Shown here: one piece after another, positions 1-9,179 of the stretch
Numbering within the stretch: the stretch's first letter is position 1
Layout of the letters: each line of letters opens with the position of its first letter
Assembly (NCBI GenBank): GCA_903828455.1
Contig: CAIKMJ010000030.1
Coordinates: 50,035-114,034, forward strand
DNA from: an uncultured Acidobacteriia bacterium
GTDB taxonomy: Bacteria; Acidobacteriota; Terriglobia; Bryobacterales; Bryobacteraceae
Reading direction: 5' to 3'
DNA length: 64,000 nt
Translations under genes and position numbers: made by a program
Notes under the pieces: model-generated
Database searches by the model: none
The model's input: the letters and a program-made list of their open reading frames with translations, nothing else
What the model was told of the DNA's origin: nothing

Positions 1-1610
1 CGCCCCCTTGCGGCCTCGGCAATCTTTTCGAGGTACGTGCGATTCACATCCTGCCCCAGCCCCACGGTGGAGATCGTGACGTGGTTCCGCGCGGCTTCGG
101 CGGACAGCGCGAAGCTGTCGCCCTCTTCGGAAATACCATCGGTGAGCAGCACAATGTGCTTGAAGGCGGCGGTCAGCGGCAGCACTTTGTGATACGCGTC
201 GGCAAGTGCCGGCGGGATCTGCGTGCCGCCGTCCGGCGTGATGCCGCTGATAGCTTTGGCGATGGCGGCCTTGTTGTCGGCGAGCCGGATGGGCACCACC
301 CATTCGAAGGAGTTGTCGAAGTCGAGCACCCCGATGCGGTCATCCGGCTTGAGGTTTTCCACCACGCCAACCGCGGCGCGGCGCGCAAGGTCGATCTTGG
401 TGCCCTCCATCGAGGAGGACTTGTCGATAATCAACACCACCGTAGTGCCTTTGGGCGATTTCGGCGGCGAGAGTTTGGCGGGGAACGTCCGCGCCAGCGG
501 ATCCTCGGGCGCGCCCTGATGATCCACATAGATGTTGTTTTCGCCGCCGATCCAAAGCGCGCCGCCGCCGGACTGCACGAAAGCTTCCACGCGCTTCTTA
601 TCGCCCGCCGGCAGAGCTTCAAGATCCACGTTGTTGAACACCAGCAGCTGCGTCCCGTCGAGGTCGGCGGGAACCGCATGCTCACTGGCGACATCGAACT
701 TGTTGGCGCCAAGCACCGCGGCGATGTGCTCGTCGCTCCCCGCCGGGTCTCCGGAAATCCACACAACCCTGGGGCGGCGCACCGCAATGGCATTTTCAAA
801 GCGCGATTCGCCGAGGCCGGCAGCGGCAATCCGGCCGCTCAGGTCGATTGCGCCAGCCGCATTCAGCGCAATGCGAATGCGCACGCGGTTCTCGCCGGCC
901 GTCAGCGCGATCCTGTGCGAGCCGATCGGCTTGCCTTCGGCCGCAAGCTCAACGGTGGCTTCGGCGGCGCGCGGCGTGGAGATGGTGAGGTCCACCGGAA
1001 AGCGCTCCCCCGTGAACACCGCCGCGGGCATGCCAACTGCCTCGGTGCGGATCAGCGGCCGCTCGCGTCCGGCCAGAGCGATCGTATCGAGCGGAACGCC
1101 AAGCTGTCGAGCCTGCCAGGCGGCGCGCGTGACCGCGCCCTCATTTTCGTTGCCGTCCGTCAGCAGCACGATGCGGTGTACAAGACCGGCCGGCAGCGAA
1201 GCCAGCGCCTCGCGGATGGGGGCTTCCAGATTGGTGCCGCGGCCATCGGGGCCCTGCGCTGCGCGGAGCCGCAGTGCCGATTCGCCGGCTGCCAAAGCAC
1301 GCGGATAACGAGCGAACGGAATCACTTCCACGCGGTTGCCGCCGCGCGCTCCGCTGATCTGCGCAAGGAGCGCATTTTCTTTCGCAAGGTCGGCGTCCGA
1401 AAGGCTCGCCGACGTGTCAGCCAACACCGCGACAGCCACGCGGGCTTGCCGGAAATTCAGTTCCGGAGCGGCCAGCGCGAGCAGCACCGCCAGCACCATG
1501 CCGCCCTTGAGCAGCACCTGGCGGCGACGCGCCGATTGCCGCCACTCCCACGCGATCCAGCCAGGCGCAAGCGGGAGCAGCCACAGGATCCAGGCGCGCG
1601 CGAACGTCAT
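1..1610 (-). CDS. Double-VWA membrane protein with GATase-like middle domain (C-terminus off left edge)
   Basis: Last visible gene of the MoxR/DUF58/BatA-like operon. Translating the minus strand from ATG 1610 gives about 536 residues without a stop, so the C-terminus lies outside the window. Two hydrophobic segments open the protein. A first VWA domain follows with a DTSAS metal site near residue 60 and an LLTDGNENEG strand. The middle part (VVWISGDPAGSDEH through FVQSGGGALWIGGENN) resembles class-I glutamine-amidotransferase folds. A second VWA domain has the DKSSSM MIDAS and LLTDGISEEGD. The start overlaps the upstream stop as ATGA, implying translational coupling. The family is usually annotated as a VWA or glutamine-amidotransferase-like membrane protein. 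A role with the MoxR chaperone in envelope or protein-complex maturation is inferred from context only. Confidence 0.85.
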   Translation of the reverse strand, partial: MTFARAWILWLLPLAPGWIAWEWRQSARRRQVLLKGGMVLAVLLALAAPELNFRQARVAVAVLADTSASLSDADLAKENALLAQISGARGGNRVEVIPFARYPRALAAGESALRLRAAQGPDGRGTNLEAPIREALASLPAGLVHRIVLLTDGNENEGAVTRAAWQARQLGVPLDTIALAGRERPLIRTEAVGMPAAVFTGERFPVDLTISTPRAAEATVELAAEGKPIGSHRIALTAGENRVRIRIALNAAGAIDLSGRIAAAGLGESRFENAIAVRRPRVVWISGDPAGSDEHIAAVLGANKFDVASEHAVPADLDGTQLLVFNNVDLEALPAGDKKRVEAFVQSGGGALWIGGENNIYVDHQGAPEDPLARTFPAKLSPPKSPKGTTVVLIIDKSSSMEGTKIDLARRAAVGVVENLKPDDRIGVLDFDNSFEWVVPIRLADNKAAIAKAISGITPDGGTQIPPALADAYHKVLPLTAAFKHIVLLTDGISEEGDSFALSAEAARNHVTISTVGLGQDVNRTYLEKIAEAARG

Positions 1611-3565
1611 GCTGCCTTCTCCTTTGTGCCGGACGCCGCGCCGAACGGCCCGCTCTTTGCATCTGCCGGCAAGCTTCGGAATCGGGCGAAAATCAGCCAC
1701 TCGGCCACCAGCAACGCAGCGCCGAGCAGCGCGAGCCACGGCCACAGACCGGGACCGCGGCGCAAAGCCTCGCTCACCGCCGGAATGCCGCGGCGTGTTC
1801 CGCCAGGCGGCTGCCAGCGGGCGTCCCACATTTCCGGCAGCGTGAGCGAGTAGACCCGTTCCGAGTTGCCGGCCACAACGCGCACCCGCGCCGCCTCGCC
1901 GGCAAAGAATGACACCGAATTTTCGCGCGCCGCGAACGGCAGCGCCGCGCCCGTATCCGTGAGGACTTCCACTTTTGCACGACCCGGCGGCAGCGCGGAC
2001 TCAACCACGCCCGCCGCCTGCGTCGCCACATCCACATCGCGAAAAACATCGGGCGAGATCCAGCGGAGCGCGTTGGCAATCAGCAGCGGCGTCGCCAGTT
2101 CGAAGCGCAGCGCGCCCTCGAACGGATCGAAGCCGAGAACAATCGTGCGGCGTTCCGAGTCGCCCCGTGCAACCAGTATCGGGCCGGCCTTGACGCCCGC
2201 CAGTATCGCGTCCTTCGCCGCCGGCACCAGAACCGACACCTGACCCAGTTGCATGTCCCGCGCGCGAAGGCCGGCGGTCAGCGGCTGATCGGGCACCCAG
2301 AACAGGCCTTCCGGCTGACTCAGCCGTTCCTTCACCTGCATGGGCGCTCTGCCGGCAGGCGCGTCGATCCACAGCGCACTGGCGTCGGGAGCCTGCTCGG
2401 GTCCGAAGCGATGCAGCACCACGAGCGCCGGCCTGCGCGCTTCACCGGCGCCGTCCGCCCCGGTCATGCGGGCCGAAGCGCTGTATTGCGACACCGGGCG
2501 AAACTCGGCGTCGATGCGCGGATCGCTCAGCAGCGCCGGACGAATCAGCGCGGGCTGATCCGAATAAACCAGCACGGGCATGCTGCGCACTTCCGGCAGT
2601 TCGAGCGACGCGTAGTTATCCGCCGCAAACGCGTCTTTGGGATAGATGCGGACTTCGAGCAGACCCGCTGCTTTCGTGCGGACCGCAAACGCGGCTTCGC
2701 GATCTTCGCCGGCGCGAATCACGAGCGGCCGCGTTCCCTGCGGAGTATTGCCGAAGTTCAGCGTCACCGTGACAGGCAGGTCCCGCGTGCTGTAGTTCCG
2801 TACGCGAACCAGCACATCCCATACGCCTGGATCGACGGCGGAGCGGCGCGCGCCCACCACCCGCAGGCCGCAGTTGTCCACGTCGTCATCCACCGCCACC
2901 ACGCGCAGCGCCGGAATGCGCGGCAACACAAGATTGTTCGCCTCCCGCGCGCCGATGCGGGCCGGACCGGCGTAGGCAATCTCTCCCGGTGCCCCGCCGC
3001 CCGCCAGTTGCAGCCGCCGGGCGAAACCGAGACTCTGCGAAATATTGAGCAGCGTCGCGCCGGGCTGCGATTCGAGGATGGCGCGCGCGAGCACACGGCG
3101 GTCGGTTTCCCACGCGGTCGCCGGCGTGGCAAGACCGTCGGCGCGAATCACAACCACACGATCGTCGGCGGGCACGGCGCGCAACCAGGCCAGCGCGCTG
3201 CGGCGGGCAACGTCCATCAGCGTTTCGTTATTGTTGCCGTGCGGCGCGGCGGCGCCCATCCAGGCGGAGGTATCGAGGACGAGCACGTGATCGCGGCGTG
3301 CGGCAGTCTGCCCGGGCCACTGCCATTCGGCGACGGCCAGCAGCAGAAACAGCATCCCGATCAACTGCATCGCCAGCGAGAGCGGCTGCCGGATGCGTCT
3401 GCGGCGCGTCACGGGCGCCGCGTTGGCGGCCTCCGTCCAGAACCGCAGCGTTGCCACCACCTGGCGGCGGCGCGCGCGGTCCAGCATGTAGAGCGCCACC
3501 GTGACGGCCGTGACCGCGCCCAGAAGCGCGAAGAACTGCCCGGCAGTGAGGTTGAGAAAGCCCAT
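1607..3565 (-). CDS. BatA-like VWA membrane protein (aerotolerance-regulator N-terminus)
   Basis: 652 residues. The N-terminus (MGFLNLTAGQFFALLGAV, then a second hydrophobic stretch LAMQLIGMLFLLLAVAEW) matches the BatA/aerotolerance-regulator N-terminal domain. A VWA-like domain follows with VLVLDTSAWMG at about residue 95; the MIDAS is DxSxW rather than DxSxS, so metal binding is doubtful. A long beta-rich periplasmic part follows and a last membrane helix (WPWLALLGAALLVAEWLIF) lies near the C-terminus. It sits between DUF58 (15 bp upstream) and a second VWA protein (4-bp overlap downstream), the usual order of MoxR-DUF58-VWA operons. Function is inferred from that context; the substrate is unknown. 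Confidence 0.87.
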   Translation of the reverse strand: MGFLNLTAGQFFALLGAVTAVTVALYMLDRARRRQVVATLRFWTEAANAAPVTRRRRIRQPLSLAMQLIGMLFLLLAVAEWQWPGQTAARRDHVLVLDTSAWMGAAAPHGNNNETLMDVARRSALAWLRAVPADDRVVVIRADGLATPATAWETDRRVLARAILESQPGATLLNISQSLGFARRLQLAGGGAPGEIAYAGPARIGAREANNLVLPRIPALRVVAVDDDVDNCGLRVVGARRSAVDPGVWDVLVRVRNYSTRDLPVTVTLNFGNTPQGTRPLVIRAGEDREAAFAVRTKAAGLLEVRIYPKDAFAADNYASLELPEVRSMPVLVYSDQPALIRPALLSDPRIDAEFRPVSQYSASARMTGADGAGEARRPALVVLHRFGPEQAPDASALWIDAPAGRAPMQVKERLSQPEGLFWVPDQPLTAGLRARDMQLGQVSVLVPAAKDAILAGVKAGPILVARGDSERRTIVLGFDPFEGALRFELATPLLIANALRWISPDVFRDVDVATQAAGVVESALPPGRAKVEVLTDTGAALPFAARENSVSFFAGEAARVRVVAGNSERVYSLTLPEMWDARWQPPGGTRRGIPAVSEALRRGPGLWPWLALLGAALLVAEWLIFARFRSLPADAKSGPFGAASGTKEKAA

Positions 3566-3580
3566 TGACGCAGTCCCCGC

Positions 3581-4471
3581 TCAGGCCACCCCGCGCATCC
3601 GCACCATGTTGTCGAAGATGGCTTCGTCGAGCGGCATCGACACGGGGATTGCGGCGTAGCGTCCGCCACTGCGCAACGCCAGCTGATTCAGCGATTCGCT
3701 GAAGGCATCGAAGGCGGCGGTGTAGCGCGCGCGTGTGTCGGCGTCCACCTGCAGACGAACCTGGCTGCCGGTCTCGGCGTCGACAAAATCCACCTCACCG
3801 CTCCATGGCGGCTCGCGATCTTCATCGGCCCGCACCTGCAGGAGCATGAGTTCGTTGCCGTAGTCGCTGAGGTACTGCAGCGCCCGGCCGCAGGAGCCGT
3901 CGTCGAGAAAATCGGAGATCGCGATCACAAGGCCGCGCTGCGGATATTCGTCGAGGAAGCGGCGCACCACGGCCGGAAAGTCCGTCACGCCGGCGGGCCG
4001 CAGCGCTTCTAAAAATTCCGCCACTTCGCGATACCGATGACGCCCGCCGGACGCGTTGCGGCCTTCCTTCAGACTGTCCCCAAACGGCAGGATGCGGATG
4101 GTATCGAGCCGCACGAGGCCCACGTAGCAGAGCGCGGCCGCCAGCCGGCGCGCGTAGTCGAATTTCTCCGGCGAGATCGCGGCCATCGAAGCCGACGTAT
4201 CGAGCAGCAGACGAACCGGAACGCGCGGCTCCACCTGGAACATTTTGAGAAACATTTTGTCCAGCCGCATGTACGCCCGCCAGTTGACGGCGCGCAGGTC
4301 GTCGCCCGGATGGAACTGCCGGTGCTCAAGAAACTCCTGGCCGCCGCCGGGATAGCGCGAACTGTTGTGCCCGCCCACAAGTCCGGCGAAGGAACGCTGC
4401 CAGTAGATGGTCAGCCGTTCCAGACGTTCGAGAAATGCGCGGTCCAGCAGCGGAGTATCGGGGTTCGCCAC
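3581..4471 (-). CDS. DUF58 domain protein
   Basis: 296 residues from a GTG start at 4471. The reading frame stays open to 4594, but the extra 41 residues look non-coding. The GTG has a GGAG Shine-Dalgarno seven bases upstream (4479-4482), and starting there gives VANPDTPLLDRAFLERL, a typical DUF58 N-terminus and length. Visible family segments are GGGQEFLEHRQFHPGDDLRAVNW followed by a VWA-like core with LLLDTSASM near residue 110 and LVIAISDFLDD. DUF58 proteins accompany MoxR ATPases and VWA proteins; the biochemical role is not settled. The upstream MoxR gene ends 142 bp away and the downstream BatA-like gene begins 15 bp away. Confidence 0.88.
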   Translation of the reverse strand: MANPDTPLLDRAFLERLERLTIYWQRSFAGLVGGHNSSRYPGGGQEFLEHRQFHPGDDLRAVNWRAYMRLDKMFLKMFQVEPRVPVRLLLDTSASMAAISPEKFDYARRLAAALCYVGLVRLDTIRILPFGDSLKEGRNASGGRHRYREVAEFLEALRPAGVTDFPAVVRRFLDEYPQRGLVIAISDFLDDGSCGRALQYLSDYGNELMLLQVRADEDREPPWSGEVDFVDAETGSQVRLQVDADTRARYTAAFDAFSESLNQLALRSGGRYAAIPVSMPLDEAIFDNMVRMRGVA

Positions 4472-4613
4472 GTCGGGACTCCAATTATACGGTGGAACTG
4501 AAATCGCGTTGCCGGCACGGGAGCACGGTGCCGGGTCCGGTTTCGTTCCGCAAACAGGGCAGGCCGCTCGTGATCGCGGGCTCGCGGACAACAACCCGGT
4601 CCGCGCCCTGAAC

Positions 4614-5612
4614 TTAGCCGGCCTGCGCGGCGGAAGGCTTCACGTCAGCCAGAATCTTCTGCAGATACATGTCGGGCGTCTGGCCGTCGGCGTGGGCATC
4701 GAAGTTCAGAATGACGCGATGGCGCAGCACGGCGGGCGCGATCTCCCGAATATCGTCGGTGCTGAGATGGAAGCGTCCCCGCAGCAGCGCGAGGGCGCGT
4801 CCGCATTCCACCAGCGCCTGCGCGCCGCGCGGCGAACTGCCGTACCGCACGTAGCGGCGCGTCGCTTCAGGCGCATCTTTCTCGGAAGGCTGCGTCGCCA
4901 TAACCAGCTGCACGGCGTAATCGCGAACGTGCGGCGCAACCAGAATTTCACGGCAGGCGGCGCGCAGCTCGAGCGCTTCCGAGCGGTCCAGCACCGAATG
5001 AACGCTGATCTCCTCGCGCGTAATCGTGCGGTCGACAATGCCGGAGAGCTCCTCCCGCGACGGATACCGCACCACAATCTTCATCAGAAAACGATCGAGC
5101 TGCGCTTCCGGCAGCGGATAGGTGCCTTCCATCTCGATGGGATTCTGCGTCGCCATCACAAGGAACGGCGATTCCAGTTCGTGCGTCGTGTTGCCGCTGG
5201 TGACCGTGCGCTCCTGCATGGCTTCGAGCAGCGCCGACTGCGTGCGCGGAGTGGCGCGGTTGATCTCATCGGCAAGCACCAGGTTGGCGAAGACCGGGCC
5301 AGGCTGAAAGCGGAACATCTTGTGGCCGCGCTCATCGGTCTCCATGATCATGCTGCCCACAATATCGGCAGGCATGAGGTCCGGCGTGAACTGAATCCGC
5401 GAATAGCGCAGACTGAGGGCGCGGGCGAGCGTGCGGAGAAGCGTCGTCTTCCCAAGTCCGGGCACGCCTTCGAGCAGCACATGACCGCCGGAGAGCAGAC
5501 AGATCAGCACGCCATCGACGACGTCGCGCTGCCCCACGATCACGCGCGCAATCTCATCCCGAACCCGGTTGAGTTTCGCCACCGCAGGACCAGAGGCTGC
5601 GTCGATCGGCAT
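4614..5612 (-). CDS. MoxR-family AAA+ ATPase
   Basis: 332 residues. Walker A is GVPGLGKTT near residue 50 and Walker B is LVLADEINRATPRTQSALLEAM near 115. The MATQNPIEMEGTYPLPEAQLDRFL segment carries sensor 1 and the arginine-finger region typical of MoxR. The family acts as ATP-driven chaperones for VWA-containing partners, matching the DUF58 and two VWA genes downstream on the same strand. First gene of the visible operon. The intergenic stretch to DUF58 is 142 bp, so a second promoter there is possible. Confidence 0.95.
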   Translation of the reverse strand: MPIDAASGPAVAKLNRVRDEIARVIVGQRDVVDGVLICLLSGGHVLLEGVPGLGKTTLLRTLARALSLRYSRIQFTPDLMPADIVGSMIMETDERGHKMFRFQPGPVFANLVLADEINRATPRTQSALLEAMQERTVTSGNTTHELESPFLVMATQNPIEMEGTYPLPEAQLDRFLMKIVVRYPSREELSGIVDRTITREEISVHSVLDRSEALELRAACREILVAPHVRDYAVQLVMATQPSEKDAPEATRRYVRYGSSPRGAQALVECGRALALLRGRFHLSTDDIREIAPAVLRHRVILNFDAHADGQTPDMYLQKILADVKPSAAQAG

Positions 5613-5666
5613 GAAACGAGTTTAGACGATGCAATCCCGCGCGCCGTTTTTGAGGGCGCCCGGCTG

Positions 5667-6758
5667 CTACTTCGGCGTGCTGACGCCTTCCTCCAGCCAG
5701 GCTTCCGCGGCCTCGATGACCAGGTCGCGGCCGGCGATCTGCGCCTCGCGCGTCTGTCGCACCACCACGTCCGGCGTAACGCCCGCGCCCTCCAGCGCCT
5801 TGCCTTTTTCCGACGTGTAGCTGGCCTGCACGTACTGAAACCCATCGCCGTTGGGCAGCCGGATCACGTCGCTCGGCAGCGCGGCGCCGGCGCTGCGCGT
5901 GCCGAATATTCGCGCGCGGCCAAGGTCCTGCAGTCCGCCGGCGAGAATCTCCGTCGTCGAAGCCGAGCCTTCGTCGAGCAGGATGGCGAGCCTGCCGCCG
6001 TAGGTTTCGGGCCGCGGAAAGATGACGAACTTCAGCGTGGAATCGCGCATCTTCATCTCGCCTAATTTCTGCCCCGCCTTGTCGATGAAGAATCCCGCCA
6101 CGCCCATCGCCATAACGCCGATGCCGCCGGGATTTCCGCGCAGGTCCAGCGCCACGCCGGGCGCGTCGCGGAACTCTCGCAGCGCCGCTTCGATCTTCGG
6201 CATAACCGACGCCGGATCCAGAAATTCGCTGAACCGGATGTAGCCCGCGCCGCCCGCCAGCCGGCGCGATTCGAACGTGAGCCGTATCGCCGGCAGATTG
6301 CCGAACGTGACCAGCGCGGCGTCCGCGTGAACGGCTGCCGCCTCGCCGCGCGCCGGTTCCGGTTGCGCACTCGCCCCGGCGGGTTCGACCGCATTCAGCG
6401 CCACGCGCCGCTCCGCCTGCTCATCGTCGCTCGCCGGCGCAACGTCACTCCGGCCATACAGCGCCGCGGGAATGATCGCGTAATGCGACGTGCCGAGCTC
6501 GTGCAGCATCTCTTCCATGATTCGCCGCACCGCCTGCATATCGGAGGCCTGCGCGATGCGCGGACGCAGCTGCCCGCGCACCGCCGCCCAGTCGAGTCCG
6601 TTCAGCTTCGGATCCGGATGCCGGTCGCGGACGGTCTGCCACACCAGATCGAAGGATTCAAGATTCGCCGCCTGCTGCGCGGAGGAAAGCTGCGCGTGGG
6701 CCGCTTCAGCCCCGGCGGTGACGAGCAGAGCGAACGCGAATCTTGCGGCACGGGACAC
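5667..6758 (-). CDS. S41-type (C-terminal-processing-like) peptidase, secreted
   Basis: 363 residues with a signal peptide (FAFALLVTAGAEAAHAQ). The C-terminal half has the S41 core: GVALDLRGNPGGIG near residue 210 and LAILLDEGSASTTEILAGGLQDLGRARIFG with the expected catalytic serine near residue 270. No PDZ domain is evident. The lysine that acts as general base in tail-specific proteases is not seen; the position reads GTRSAGAALPS, closer to S41 members of the retinol-binding/tricorn-like branch. Activity is therefore likely but the catalytic set may differ. Divergent from iscX with only 22 bp between starts. Confidence 0.85.
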   Translation of the reverse strand: MSRAARFAFALLVTAGAEAAHAQLSSAQQAANLESFDLVWQTVRDRHPDPKLNGLDWAAVRGQLRPRIAQASDMQAVRRIMEEMLHELGTSHYAIIPAALYGRSDVAPASDDEQAERRVALNAVEPAGASAQPEPARGEAAAVHADAALVTFGNLPAIRLTFESRRLAGGAGYIRFSEFLDPASVMPKIEAALREFRDAPGVALDLRGNPGGIGVMAMGVAGFFIDKAGQKLGEMKMRDSTLKFVIFPRPETYGGRLAILLDEGSASTTEILAGGLQDLGRARIFGTRSAGAALPSDVIRLPNGDGFQYVQASYTSEKGKALEGAGVTPDVVVRQTREAQIAGRDLVIEAAEAWLEEGVSTPK

Positions 6759-6780
6759 GGGAAGTCACGGGCAGGATAAC

Positions 6781-7002
6781 ATGATTCAGATGCCAGACCT
6801 CACGTGGGATTCGACCGAAGACATCGCCATCGAACTGTTCGAAAACAACCCGACGCTCGATCCTCTGACCGTGCGTTTTACCGATCTGCACCGCTGGGTG
6901 ACCGAACTGCCCAACTTCCGCGACGATCCGGCAAAGTCATCCGAAGGCAAGCTGGAGGCCATCCAGATGGCGTGGCACGAAGAGTACAGCGAAGGCCGCT
7001 AG
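6781..7002 (+). CDS. iscX: Fe-S cluster assembly protein IscX
   Basis: 73 residues, the usual IscX length. The signature LTWDSTEDIAIELFENNP..LDPLTVRFTDLHRWV..L..F.DDP and the acidic C-terminus (EAIQMAWHEEYSE) match the small IscS/frataxin-interacting protein. AGGA lies five bases before ATG 6781; a second in-frame ATG (6790) is less well placed. No iscS, iscU, hscA or ferredoxin gene is nearby, so the gene is solitary here. It probably shares a compact divergent promoter region with the S41 gene. Confidence 0.93.
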   Translation: MIQMPDLTWDSTEDIAIELFENNPTLDPLTVRFTDLHRWVTELPNFRDDPAKSSEGKLEAIQMAWHEEYSEGR

Positions 7003-7035
7003 GTCCGAATTACCGGGCTCTGCACCCGGCCCCGC

Positions 7036-7806
7036 TTACCGCACCAGATGCGGCAGCACTTCTGAGTTGTTCTCGCAGATAAATTCCAGCAGTTCCGTTT
7101 CCGGCAGCAGCGTCGCGTGGTCCACGTACGTCCACGGCTCGGCATACGCGCCGGGATCGTCGATCGTGGTTTCGATCGTCATGTGCCCGAAGTCGACGCG
7201 GCGATATCGCTCCGTTACTTTCAGATCTTTGGTATGCGGATGCCCCGCGTTATCGATCCACGTCGTGTCGTTGATGCCGGTCGTCACGGCCACCAGCGCG
7301 TCTTTTTCCCAGTGCCCCACGCTGTAACCAAGCCACATCGGGTCGGGATCTTTCGGCAGCTCGCGCCCATCCAGATGAATCTGCCGGAAGGTGCTGAAGC
7401 TTTCGTAGAGGATGATGACTTCCTTCGGGTTGTCGATGATCTTGAACGGATACGGCAGCACGTTCATCTTCGGCATCCCCTGAATGCAGCGCGCCGCCGG
7501 ATCGTTCTTGCCGTCGTAACCGGCGTCCTGCCGCGCATCGAAAACTTTCTTCGCCCACGGCAGAAACTTCACTTCGTCCGGCTTCAGATCGGCCGCCGCA
7601 TTGTGCAACTGCGCCGCTGCCGTGCGCCAGACGCCTTCCAGATTGGGATGCCCGGCCGCCGTCAGCGGCATCGGCGCCGTCATATTCGGCTTGCCGGCAG
7701 CGGTGCGCGGCGTGTCCTTCGAAGGCAGGCTGTACCACTGGGCGGGCGCCGTCACAGCGCCCAGCAGGCACAACGCAACAACATGGCGGACAGCGCGAAT
7801 CGACAT
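7036..7806 (-). CDS. Secreted protein of unknown function, G-x-P-x-L-x-G-x-W family (paralogue 1)
   Basis: 256 residues from ATG 7806, which begins a clear signal peptide (MSIRAVRHVVALCLLGAV...APAQW); the frame is open 15 codons further but without signal-peptide character. The mature part holds motifs shared with two other genes in the window (60364-61179 and 61415-62242): GHPNLEGVW, FRQIHLDGRELPKDPDP, WLGYSVGHWE, NDTTWIDNAGHPHT and VTERYRRVDFGHM. The family is recognisable by its recurrence here but I know no established function. Histidine- and aspartate-rich conserved stretches could be a metal or substrate site; that is inference. Convergent with iscX. Confidence 0.8.
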   Translation of the reverse strand: MSIRAVRHVVALCLLGAVTAPAQWYSLPSKDTPRTAAGKPNMTAPMPLTAAGHPNLEGVWRTAAAQLHNAAADLKPDEVKFLPWAKKVFDARQDAGYDGKNDPAARCIQGMPKMNVLPYPFKIIDNPKEVIILYESFSTFRQIHLDGRELPKDPDPMWLGYSVGHWEKDALVAVTTGINDTTWIDNAGHPHTKDLKVTERYRRVDFGHMTIETTIDDPGAYAEPWTYVDHATLLPETELLEFICENNSEVLPHLVR

Positions 7807-7872
7807 CAGAATTAAGATATCCGATTTGCCAACGCCGCGCCCGCGGCGCAAACAGAGTTCAGACGCGGCAAT

Positions 7873-8241
7873 TCAGACGCGGGACTGCTGCCCCCGCCCG
7901 CCGGCCAGCCGGTACGTAATCAGGTACGCCGCGCCAATCCCCATCGGAATCACCCCGACAGCCGCGCTGCCCAGCGCCGCCGCATCGTGATGCACCAGGA
8001 ACATGGCGCCCAGCATCACGGAAATGCCCACTCCGCCGGCAAGCCACATCATGCCGCGGAGCAGCCACGCCGCCGGGCCCGCTCCTTCCGGCGGCAGCGT
8101 CTGGCCCGCTTCGATCGCCGCCAGCCTTTCCTGATGCCGCAACCGCCGCGCCTGATGGCGGAACCAGAGTGCCGCGATGCAGATGGCGAAGGCCGCCACC
8201 AGAGCCGTCATTGGTACCAACACTGTGCCGTCAAATCTCAT
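7873..8241 (-). CDS. Small membrane protein, DUF6249-like
   Basis: 122 residues. An N-terminal helix (TVLVPMTALVAAFAICIAALWF) is followed by a basic loop (RHQARRLRHQERLAAIEAG) and two more hydrophobic segments (MMWLAGGVGISVMLGAMFLV and AVGVIPMGIGAAYLITY). This layout resembles the DUF6249 integral-membrane family, though the assignment is by eye. Function unknown. It stands alone between the secreted paralogue and the divergent aldo/keto reductase. Confidence 0.72.
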   Translation of the reverse strand: MRFDGTVLVPMTALVAAFAICIAALWFRHQARRLRHQERLAAIEAGQTLPPEGAGPAAWLLRGMMWLAGGVGISVMLGAMFLVHHDAAALGSAAVGVIPMGIGAAYLITYRLAGGRGQQSRV

Positions 8242-8315
8242 GGCACTTTCAGCCTACCGGTTCTCCAGGCGGAAGTTAACACTCTCTTTTGTCAGTGTTT
8301 TTCGGTGTGAATCGC

Positions 8316-9152
8316 ATGGCATCATCGAAGGTGACGATGACTCCGGACTTTTTTTACGGCACCGCGTGGAAGGAAGAACGAACCGCCGAGCTCACATTAC
8401 TTGCCCTCCGCTCGGGCTTTCGCGCCATCGACACAGCCAACCAGCGGCGTCATTACTTCGAAGCCGGCGTCGGCGAGGCCCTTGCGACCGCGCTGAAGGA
8501 AGGCATCGTCACCCGCGACGACCTCTTCATCCAGACCAAATTCACCAGCCCCGCGGCGCAGGATCACCGCCTGCCCTTCGACGCCTTCGCCCCCGTGGCC
8601 AGGCAGGTAAACCAGTCTCTGACGAGTTCACTGAAGCATCTGGGCGTCGACGTGATCGACAGCTTCATCCTGCACGGTCCCTCCTCCGGCTACGGCTGGT
8701 CCGAGGAAGACGCGGCAACCTGGCGCGCCATGTGCGCCGAACGCGACGCCGGCAGGACGCGCCTCCTCGGCGTGAGCAACATCTCGCTCGATCAGCTCAA
8801 AGCTCTCGAAGCCGCGGGCGGAGAGCGCCCCGCCTTCGTTCAGAACCGCTGCTACGCGCGTTTCGGATGGGACCGCGAAGTCCGCGCCTACTGCCGCAGG
8901 CACAACATCGTCTATCAGGGCTTTTCGATCCTCACCGCCAACGCCTCGGTCGTGCGCGGCCCGCTCGTCAGCGCCATCGCGCAGCGGCACAAGGCCACCA
9001 ACGCGCAGATTATCTTCCGCTTCATGGCGGGAATCGGCATCGTGCCGCTCACCGGAACCTCCGACGCCGAACATATGCGGCAGGACCTCGCGGCAAAGCA
9101 GTTCAAGCTCACCGCCGCGGATCTGAAGGCGCTCGAAGCGCTGACCAGCTAG
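8316..9152 (+). CDS. Aldo/keto reductase
   Basis: 278 residues from ATG 8316; an upstream in-frame TTG (8289) would add nine residues. The AKR TIM-barrel signatures are present: FRAIDTANQRRHYFEAGVGEAL with the catalytic Asp and Tyr, LFIQTKFTSP with the Lys, and DSFILHGPS with the His. The NADPH-binding end is seen as IGIVPLTGTSDAEHM. Such enzymes reduce carbonyls with NAD(P)H in the cytosol; the substrate cannot be told. Monocistronic, 27 bp before xseA. Confidence 0.9.
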   Translation: MASSKVTMTPDFFYGTAWKEERTAELTLLALRSGFRAIDTANQRRHYFEAGVGEALATALKEGIVTRDDLFIQTKFTSPAAQDHRLPFDAFAPVARQVNQSLTSSLKHLGVDVIDSFILHGPSSGYGWSEEDAATWRAMCAERDAGRTRLLGVSNISLDQLKALEAAGGERPAFVQNRCYARFGWDREVRAYCRRHNIVYQGFSILTANASVVRGPLVSAIAQRHKATNAQIIFRFMAGIGIVPLTGTSDAEHMRQDLAAKQFKLTAADLKALEALTS

Positions 9153-9179
9153 CCCGCCGCAGACCCGCAAAGGAAACGT

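Noticed and set aside
81..1853. Plus-strand open frame of 590 codons at the left edge
   Set aside because: The minus strand codes for a double-VWA protein with intact motifs in the same place.
4484..4489. Perfect TATAAT on the minus strand just before the DUF58 gene
   Set aside because: Transcription from it would begin inside the GGAG Shine-Dalgarno site of the GTG start, and no -35 is present at the right distance.
7014..7030. CCGGG-CTCTGCA-CCCGG stem between iscX and the secreted paralogue
   Set aside because: Five pairs, no T-tract; too weak to list as a terminator.
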